Shown one piece after another: positions 1 to 4,924 of a stretch of 9,144 bases of DNA; the first letter of the stretch is position 1, and the number at the start of each line of letters is the position of its first letter. Both the position numbers and the translations under genes were made by a program. A model generated the notes under the pieces. It did no database searches and had not been told where the DNA came from. It was given only the letters and a program-made list of their open reading frames with translations. Source of the DNA: Oscillospiraceae bacterium (GTDB taxonomy: Bacteria; Bacillota; Clostridia; Oscillospirales; Oscillospiraceae); the NCBI GenBank assembly GCA_028705905.1, contig JAQWCP010000035.1:1-9144 (forward strand). The letters are read 5' to 3'.

Positions 1-1474
1 ACGGGCCGTGATCCAGAACGCCACTTGTTTCCATTGCGTTCATCTTGCCGTTCTCATCGCAGGAAACTGTAACATCGTAGTAAATCGGGGAACGCTTGCC
101 GGTGTAAGTGATGCCCTGCTTCATGTTGAATGCCAGAACAACAGGCTTCTTGGTGACCATGGTACCAACAGCCAGAAGGGCTTCGTTGGACGGGCTGAAC
201 TTGTACCCGAAGGTAGCGCCGGCATTGCCCTGAATCAGGCGCAGCTGTTCGGGCTGCAGGCCAAGGCCTTCCACGATCATGGCATGGTGCAGGTAAACAC
301 CGATGGACTTGGAGTGAACGGTGACTCTGCCTTCTTCATCATAATAAGCAAGACCAACGTCTGGCTCAATGGTCAAGTGGGGCTGACGGGAGCAGAAGGT
401 ATGAGCCGTAATCTTATGGGCGGCTTTTTCAATCACAGGAGCGGGATCATCACCCTTGAACAGCTTACTGGTGAAGTAATGGTTGGGCATACCTTCGTGG
501 ATCTGCATTGCATCGGGAGCGATCGCAGCAGGGCCGCTCATATATGCGGGCAGAACTTCCAGGTCAACCTTCACCTTTGCAGCAGCAGCTCTTGCGTGTG
601 CTTCGGTGTCAGCAGCAACGATAGCAATTGCATCGCCATACTGGAAGACTTTCTTGTCGCACAGGATGGGTCTTTCCCAACCGTCGTCAAGGCTTTCCGG
701 TGCAGTGGTCAAACCGTTGATGCGGTTTTTGCCCGGAACGTCTTTATGGGTGATAACTTTTACAACACCAGGCATTTTTTCCGCTTCGGAAGTGTCAATG
801 CCCTTGATGTTAGCGTGGGAAACTTCAGCCTGGGTCAGAGCAAGCCACAGAGTGCCTTCCGGCATTCTCAGCGCAACATCGCCCATGAATTCCCAGTCGC
901 CGGTCACTTTAGCTACGCCAGAGGGACGAGCATACTCGGTGCCGTAGATCTTGCCATCTGCACCGGGCTTAAAGATGAGGTCTTCCTTGGTCTTTTCGCC
1001 ACGAACCACTGCAGCAGCGGCCATAACGGCATCTACCAACGGCTTGTAGCCTGTGCAACGGCAGAGGTTACGGTTCTTGTTGAACCATGCTCTGACTTCT
1101 TCTCTGGTGGGGTTCTGATTCTCATCCAACAGAGCTTTTGCGGACATGATAAAACCGGGAGAGCAGAAACCGCACTGTGCGCAGCCATAAGCAACCCATG
1201 CAGCCTGAACAGGATGCAAATCACCTGGAGTGCCAATGCCTTCAACGGTCTCAATCTGTGCGCGGTCGGCAATTTTAGCCATCTTGGTGATACAAGCACG
1301 AGTAACTTTACCATCTACGATAACGTTACATGCACCACACTGGCCCACGCCGCAACCAATTTTACAGCCTGTCAGAAGGAGTTGTTTCCGCAGTACGTCC
1401 GCCAAGGTAACGTCGTTGCTGTCCAACAGCAGGTCTTGGAGAATGCCGTTAACAAACACTCTTCTTTTAATCAT
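1..1474 (-). CDS. mop: Aldehyde oxidoreductase, D. gigas Mop type (xanthine oxidase family), N-terminal part
   Basis: Mo-pterin enzyme that oxidises aldehydes to carboxylic acids in the cytoplasm, passing electrons through two [2Fe-2S] clusters. 491 residues are visible; the family is about 900 aa, so the rest of the Mo domain lies left of the window. Seen: a plant-type ferredoxin domain (about 1-80) with cluster Cys 41, 46, 49 and 61; a second helical [2Fe-2S] domain (about 85-160) with Cys 101, 104, 138 and 140 in AQCGFCSPG and CRCTGYKPL; then the start of the Mo-binding part (about 175 on), with VSHANIKGIDTSEA, YMSGPAA and TFGYKFSP. These motifs and their spacing match my recollection of D. 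gigas Mop closely, including the direct join of Fe-S and Mo domains without an FAD domain. ATG at 1474 is preceded by AAGGGG with about 9 nt spacing. It is divergent from the 132-aa gene. The physiological substrate cannot be told. The complementary strand also stays open here but is a shadow. Confidence 0.93.
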   Translation of the reverse strand, partial: MIKRRVFVNGILQDLLLDSNDVTLADVLRKQLLLTGCKIGCGVGQCGACNVIVDGKVTRACITKMAKIADRAQIETVEGIGTPGDLHPVQAAWVAYGCAQCGFCSPGFIMSAKALLDENQNPTREEVRAWFNKNRNLCRCTGYKPLVDAVMAAAAVVRGEKTKEDLIFKPGADGKIYGTEYARPSGVAKVTGDWEFMGDVALRMPEGTLWLALTQAEVSHANIKGIDTSEAEKMPGVVKVITHKDVPGKNRINGLTTAPESLDDGWERPILCDKKVFQYGDAIAIVAADTEAHARAAAAKVKVDLEVLPAYMSGPAAIAPDAMQIHEGMPNHYFTSKLFKGDDPAPVIEKAAHKITAHTFCSRQPHLTIEPDVGLAYYDEEGRVTVHSKSIGVYLHHAMIVEGLGLQPEQLRLIQGNAGATFGYKFSPSNEALLAVGTMVTKKPVVLAFNMKQGITYTGKRSPIYYDVTVSCDENGKMNAMETSGVLDHGP

Positions 1475-1522
1475 GTAGTTTTTCCCCTTTTCCTTTTTTA
1501 TTTATTTCACAGCATAATTGCT

Positions 1523-1551
1523 TTGAAATTTACTTGAATTTAGTGTATACT
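1523..1551 (+). promoter_or_regulatory. Sigma-A promoter of the 132-aa gene
   Basis: TTGAAA (1523-1528) and TATACT (1546-1551) are separated by 17 bp, each one mismatch from consensus. Transcription should start near 1558, leaving a leader of about 75 nt before the ATG at 1632. The leader carries CGTTGCA twice in direct orientation (1571-1577 and 1588-1594), which could be a binding site or chance. No equally good promoter for the divergent mop gene was found on the other strand. Confidence 0.75.
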
Positions 1552-1631
1552 ACCTACCATACGGATTGCGCGTTGCAAATTGGCACACGTTGCATCCAAA
1601 ATTTAATCAACCGAATACGGAGGAATTATTT

Positions 1632-2030
1632 ATGGAAAACAAATCATTTGCAACTCATGTGATGGAAGAAGCCGAAGAAAAAGGCATCTTAAAAAGCAAA
1701 GTACTCACTTTTATGCTTCGAGAAGAATTGATTGCTGCATTGGATGAAAAAATCAACTCTTTCTCTTTTGCCAAAGAACCTTCTTCCATTCATACGCAAG
1801 AAGCAGTTCTTGAACTGAGAGACACCAACACAGGCTGCATCTTCCGCCGCGAACTGCCTTTAGAAGTGGAAGAAAACGCCACCGGCATTCGCCTCAGAGG
1901 CGAGAACGCTTCCAACCAGCAGGTTGAAATCATCTTCTACTCCCAGGGCGGAGCGGAGCGTTTGGGTATGCTGATGGGACAAGGCCCCGACGAAGATCCC
2001 TGCGGTGGGCACAGTGAACACGAACACTAG
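1632..2030 (+). CDS. 132-aa protein of unknown function with His-rich C-terminus
   Basis: I do not recognise the family. ATG at 1632 is chosen over an upstream in-frame start at 1566 because GGAGG (1619-1623) lies 8 nt before it, and because 1566 falls almost at the predicted transcription start. The N-terminal 45 residues are charged and helix-forming (MEEAEEKG, LREELIAALDEKI). The middle (about 55-105) looks like alternating beta strands (AVLELRD, CIFRRELPLEV, GIRLRG, QVEIIFYS). The last residues, CGGHSEHEH, hold one Cys and three His after an acidic GPDEDP, a plausible metal-binding tail. There is no signal peptide or membrane segment, so it is probably cytosolic. It is transcribed alone from its own promoter, divergently from mop. 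A link to metal or Mo-enzyme handling is only a guess from position and tail. Confidence 0.82.
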   Translation: MENKSFATHVMEEAEEKGILKSKVLTFMLREELIAALDEKINSFSFAKEPSSIHTQEAVLELRDTNTGCIFRRELPLEVEENATGIRLRGENASNQQVEIIFYSQGGAERLGMLMGQGPDEDPCGGHSEHEH

Positions 2031-2105
2031 ACCCACCGGTTCGCTCTGCTTTTGATGAAACGGAGTAAAACCGCACAAAACGGAAATGGCAGATAAAACA
2101 AGAAC

Positions 2106-2121
2106 AACAGGCTTCCCTGTT
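2106..2121 (+). terminator. Possible weak terminator after the 132-aa gene
   Basis: AACAGG and CCTGTT form a 6-bp stem around a CTTC tetraloop, starting 76 nt after the stop codon. It is preceded by an A-rich stretch but followed only by TCATTTC, a poor U-tract. This is the best terminator-like site close to the gene, but it is weak. Confidence 0.3.
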
Positions 2122-2351
2122 CATTTCAAATTATATAGCATAACAGCAAAAATTGCAATATCTTTCTCGTGGATTTTGTAAATTTTTTTATTTCTATCTT
2201 GCCATTTTTGGTTATTTTCCGTAAAAAAGGTTATTTTTCTATCTAAATAACGTATGGGGTGGCCATCCGTCCACAAAGTATGAACATCTCATTTGAAGCC
2301 TGTTTGGAATCATTTAGAAATTCCAGGATTCATCCGGGGAGACAGAAAGCA

Positions 2352-2399
2352 AAGGGATAAATGTCGCATGATTTGAAATGATTATGACATTTATCCCTT
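2352..2399. repeat. Perfect 14-bp inverted repeat with 20-nt loop
   Basis: AAGGGATAAATGTC (2352-2365) is exactly complementary to GACATTTATCCCTT (2386-2399). The loop contains the near-palindrome ATGATTTGAAATGAT (2369-2383, one central mismatch pair). No U-tract follows, so it is not a standard terminator, although it could still stop transcription arriving from the 132-aa gene. It ends 58 bp before the -35 box of the downstream operon, so an operator or a small mobile-element remnant is also possible. Confidence 0.6.
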
Positions 2400-2457
2400 C
2401 CTGTTTACGTCACATGAAATCTCAAAATCGCCGCCTACTGTTTTCTTGCTTCTCTCG

Positions 2458-2487
2458 TTGACTTGAGAAACAAAAGGGTGTTATAAT
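2458..2487 (+). promoter_or_regulatory. Sigma-A promoter of the MurE-ArgB/D-Asp ligase operon
   Basis: TTGACT (2458-2463) and a perfect TATAAT (2482-2487) are 18 bp apart. Transcription should start around 2493-2496, which coincides with the first possible ATG of the 64-aa frame. That frame would therefore be nearly leaderless, or else the first 200 nt of the transcript is an untranslated leader. Confidence 0.78.
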
Positions 2488-2495
2488 GAGTATCC

Positions 2496-2690
2496 ATGTA
2501 CGGAAAAGAAATGGATTCTTCTGGTATTTTACCGAAAAGAGCTGACAAACCGCGAAAAGACAATCCCATTGAGGTGGTCGAAGCCAATGTCCCCAACTGG
2601 ATCCATCGCCTCATGTCCTTATTATACAATGACCAATTGATCCACATATTATGCAATCGGTGCTTGGCACGAGACAGTAAGGAGAGATGA
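2496..2690 (+). CDS. Small unknown protein (64 aa), first gene of the operon
   Basis: Not recognised. The evidence that it is translated is indirect. The frame stays open for 64 codons and its TGA (2688-2690) ends one base before the next ATG, a spacing typical of translational coupling. The product is hydrophilic and charged, with a helix-prone C-terminal half (NWIHRLMSLLYNDQLIHIL) and two Cys at the end (CNRC). Against it, the ATG at 2496 sits at or within a few bases of the predicted transcription start and has no Shine-Dalgarno; the alternative Met at 2511 also lacks a good one. It may be a leaderless gene, a gene starting further inside, or an untranslated leader. The antisense frame at 2435-2815 runs against the operon and is discounted. 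Confidence 0.42.
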   Translation: MYGKEMDSSGILPKRADKPRKDNPIEVVEANVPNWIHRLMSLLYNDQLIHILCNRCLARDSKER

Positions 2691-2691
2691 C

Positions 2692-2907
2692 ATGTATCAA
2701 CCGTCTTTTGATGAATTGGAATTAAATTGTTTTTTCTCCCGCACATTCGGAGAAGACGTATTTTCTCCCCACGAGATGCGTCTGTCTCCCGAAGAAGCCC
2801 GGTATCTGCGATCACACTATTCCCACATCAGATTGACACCCCTGTCCCCGTGGGACGGCTTGGGAAAAGCGTGGTTCAAAATCTGTCCGGAAGGAGCGGC
2901 AGTATAA
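2692..2907 (+). CDS. Small unknown protein (71 aa) before the ATP-grasp ligase
   Basis: Not recognised. ATG at 2692 follows AAGGAG in the end of the previous frame at good spacing, and its TAA (2905-2907) abuts the ATG of the ATP-grasp gene at 2908, so it is very probably translated as part of the operon. The protein is soluble with no signal peptide. It has an acidic, aromatic start (MYQPSFDELELNCFF), a helical SPEEARYLRSHYSHI segment around residues 32-46, and a C-terminus reading WFKICPEGAAV. Its size and place beside a ligase and an amino-acid kinase invite comparison with the carrier protein LysW, but it has neither the EDWGE tail nor the zinc Cys pairs of LysW. It could be a partner subunit, a regulator or a substrate peptide of the neighbouring enzymes; none is shown. 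Confidence 0.7.
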   Translation: MYQPSFDELELNCFFSRTFGEDVFSPHEMRLSPEEARYLRSHYSHIRLTPLSPWDGLGKAWFKICPEGAAV

Positions 2908-4140
2908 ATGAAAAAACAGCCTTTTATCCCTTTGTTGCTTGGGGGAGATATCAATGTATACAGCATGGCACGTGCCTTTCATGAGGCGTATGGCATTCCC
3001 TCGGTGGTGTTTGGAAAATACCCCACCGGTCCCTGCTGCAATAGCAAAATCATTGAGCTCCACACCTTCGGCGATCAAAACGATCAGCCGGAAACATTGT
3101 TCCAGAACGTCTGCCGTTTTGCCCAAGCCCATCCAGATGAAACGATTTTGCTGATCGGCTGTGGCGACAGCTATGTGCAGCGCATTGCGGAAACCAAAGG
3201 CCGGTATCCTGACAATGTGGTCACACCATATATTGACAGCGATTTGATGAATACATTGATCCACAAAGAGCGCTTTTACGCTTTGTGTGAAAAGCACGGC
3301 ATCGACTATCCCAATACATTCATTCATCACAAAGACATGGGGCACGACTTTTCCTTGCCGTTTGATCCGCCCTTCATTGTAAAACCATCCAATGGCGTTG
3401 CATATTGGGAGCATCCGTTCCCCATTCAGAACAAGGTCTATAAAGCCAAAGACCGGGTTCAGTTGAATGCCATTTTGGACGAAATTTACGGATCGGGATA
3501 CCCGGATACCATTGTCATTCAGGATTTCATTCCGGGTGATGATACATTTATGCGTGTCTTGACCAATTACTCTGACCGGAATGGAACGGTTCAATTTATG
3601 TGCCTCGGCCATGTGCTTCTGGAAGAGCATACCCCTCACGGCATCGGGAACCATGCGGTCATTGTCAACGAAGTCAATGAGTCTCTCTCGCAAAAGCTGC
3701 GCGATTTTTTAAATGCCGTGGGCTTTGTCGGTTTTTCCAATTTTGATATTAAATATGACCAGCGGGATGGGAAATTCAAGGTGTTTGAAATCAATGTGCG
3801 GCAAGGCCGCAGCAATTTTTATGTGACCGGCGCAGGGTATAACCTGGCCCGCATGGTAGTAGACGATTGGATCGATCATCGGGAAATGGAGTTCACACTG
3901 GCAGACAAACCGCTGCTTTGGCGGGTGGTACCTCAGAAAGTGGCAGATTTATACATCGCGCCGCCAGAGTACCGGGAGCAAATGAAACAGCTCATCGCAG
4001 ACGGGCATGCCGTGAACCCCTTGTTTTATTCAGCCGATCGCGGATTTCTGCGTCGTTTGCGCCTGTTCAAAACCCAGCGAGAACATTTTAAAAAATATAA
4101 AAAATATATGGACAAGCCGTCTGCCGGAGGAGCACAATGA
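2908..4140 (+). CDS. ATP-grasp carboxylate-amine ligase, D-aspartate ligase (Asl) like
   Basis: 410-aa ATP-grasp enzyme: it activates a carboxylate as acyl phosphate and joins it to an amine. Seen: an N-terminal Rossmann-like part with LLGGDINVYSMARAF (10-24), a central ATP-binding part with FIVKP (Lys159) and the strand-loop QDFIPGDDT (205-213), and the C-terminal metal and phosphate site FDIKYD (279-284) plus EINVRQGRSNFYVTGAG (294-310). This last block is characteristic of the family containing Enterococcus faecium Aslfm, which attaches D-Asp to the Lys side chain of the peptidoglycan precursor and is encoded next to an aspartate racemase, as here. The C-terminus is basic (KKYKKY), perhaps for membrane or lipid-precursor contact. 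AAGGAG at 2891-2896 precedes the ATG, and the gene overlaps the racemase by ATGA. Family assignment is firm; D-Asp as substrate is inferred from resemblance and neighbour. Confidence 0.85.
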   Translation: MKKQPFIPLLLGGDINVYSMARAFHEAYGIPSVVFGKYPTGPCCNSKIIELHTFGDQNDQPETLFQNVCRFAQAHPDETILLIGCGDSYVQRIAETKGRYPDNVVTPYIDSDLMNTLIHKERFYALCEKHGIDYPNTFIHHKDMGHDFSLPFDPPFIVKPSNGVAYWEHPFPIQNKVYKAKDRVQLNAILDEIYGSGYPDTIVIQDFIPGDDTFMRVLTNYSDRNGTVQFMCLGHVLLEEHTPHGIGNHAVIVNEVNESLSQKLRDFLNAVGFVGFSNFDIKYDQRDGKFKVFEINVRQGRSNFYVTGAGYNLARMVVDDWIDHREMEFTLADKPLLWRVVPQKVADLYIAPPEYREQMKQLIADGHAVNPLFYSADRGFLRRLRLFKTQREHFKKYKKYMDKPSAGGAQ

Positions 4141-4865
4141 TTCAGCCGAACGCCCGTAAAATTTTGGGTGTCATTGGCGGAATGGGCCCACAGGCAACTT
4201 GTTTGTTTTATCAGCAGATCATTGATCGAACCGCTGCTGCCTCTGACCAGGATCATATCCCCATGATTATTTTAAATCACAGCACAATCCCTGACCGCAC
4301 CCAGGCCATTTTATCCGGTACCGGCGATGTGGTCTATTCTCTGTTGCTTGAAGATGCGAAATCCCTGGAACAAAATGGCGCTTCCGCCATCGCCATCCCA
4401 TGCAACACGTCGCACTTTTTTGCAGACCGCATTCAGAATGAAATTGGGATCCCCCTCATCCACATGGTCCGGGAAACGGTACATGCCATGGCAGCCCGCG
4501 ACAGGAAGCGGGTTGGCATTTTAGCCACAGACGGCACCATTCAAACCGGTTTATATCAAGCCGAATGCGCTCGTTTGGGGCTGGAGGCCGTGGTGCCCTC
4601 CAGTGAAATTCAAAAAATCGTAATGCACATCATTTATAATGAAATCAAGCGAGGCCTGCCAGGCTCCCGCTCTCTATTCGCCAAAATTGACCAGGAGCTG
4701 CGACAGCGGGGGTGCGACGGCGCCATTTTGGCTTGTACGGAACTATCCTGCTTTGCCGCAGACCACGACTTGCTGGATTATTATACCGATGCGATGGGGA
4801 TACTGGTAGAACGATGTATCCTCGCTTGCGGCGGCCATCTGAAATCGCCGGGGCAAAACGGATAA
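4137..4865 (+). CDS. Aspartate racemase (Asp/Glu racemase family)
   Basis: 242-aa PLP-independent racemase interconverting L- and D-aspartate (possibly glutamate) in the cytosol by a two-cysteine mechanism. Both catalytic Cys are present: Cys89 in IPCNTSH and Cys200 in LACTELS. The N-terminal GVIGGMGPQAT (11-21), the NHSTIPDRT segment (47-55) and GILATDGTI (127-135) match the archaeal and bacterial aspartate racemase (COG1794-type) pattern, and the length is normal. GGAGG (4126-4130) lies 6 nt before the ATG, which overlaps the stop of the ligase gene by 4 bp, so the two are translationally coupled. The obvious role is to supply D-Asp to that ligase. MurI-type glutamate racemase is less likely because the IPDRT segment is of the aspartate type. 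Confidence 0.9.
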   Translation: MIQPNARKILGVIGGMGPQATCLFYQQIIDRTAAASDQDHIPMIILNHSTIPDRTQAILSGTGDVVYSLLLEDAKSLEQNGASAIAIPCNTSHFFADRIQNEIGIPLIHMVRETVHAMAARDRKRVGILATDGTIQTGLYQAECARLGLEAVVPSSEIQKIVMHIIYNEIKRGLPGSRSLFAKIDQELRQRGCDGAILACTELSCFAADHDLLDYYTDAMGILVERCILACGGHLKSPGQNG

Positions 4866-4924
4866 TATTCCGTTTGGGATGAAAGGCTTTTGAAAATAGA
4901 AGGAATGGAAAAAGAAGGATGCGT

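Larger units (their letters stand above)
2031..2457. other. AT-rich intergenic region with inverted repeats, no gene seen
   Basis: No credible coding frame is seen on either strand; the short antisense frames at 1860-2124 overlap the 132-aa gene and lack start signals. The region holds a weak hairpin after the 132-aa gene (2106-2121), a direct repeat GGTTATTTT (2210-2218 and 2229-2237, 19 bp apart), a GTTATTT/AAATAAC inverted repeat (2230-2236 and 2245-2251), a TGGAAT/ATTCCA inverted repeat (2305-2310 and 2320-2325), and a perfect 14-bp inverted repeat (2352-2399). Such a run of dyads ahead of an operon promoter may be regulatory, but AT-rich DNA produces short repeats easily. Confidence 0.6.

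Noticed and set aside
8..1537. A 509-codon open frame on the plus strand opposite mop
   Set aside because: The minus strand gives a clear full-motif aldehyde oxidoreductase; the plus translation has no known domain and lacks a ribosome site. Its openness follows from the codon bias of mop.
1566..1631. An upstream start that would lengthen the 132-aa protein by 22 residues
   Set aside because: It lies about 15 bp after the -10 box with no ribosome site, whereas 1632 has GGAGG at 8 nt.
2031..2457. CRISPR array, tRNA or known riboswitch in the gap
   Set aside because: No regular spaced repeats, no cloverleaf and no recognised aptamer core were seen; only scattered short dyads.
2692..2907. LysW-type amino-group carrier protein
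   Set aside because: It lacks the C-terminal EDWGE and the zinc-binding Cys pairs; only size and context agree.
2812..3693. A 293-codon minus-strand frame opposite the ATP-grasp gene
   Set aside because: The plus-strand frame has the complete ATP-grasp motif set; the minus frame shows no domain or start signal.
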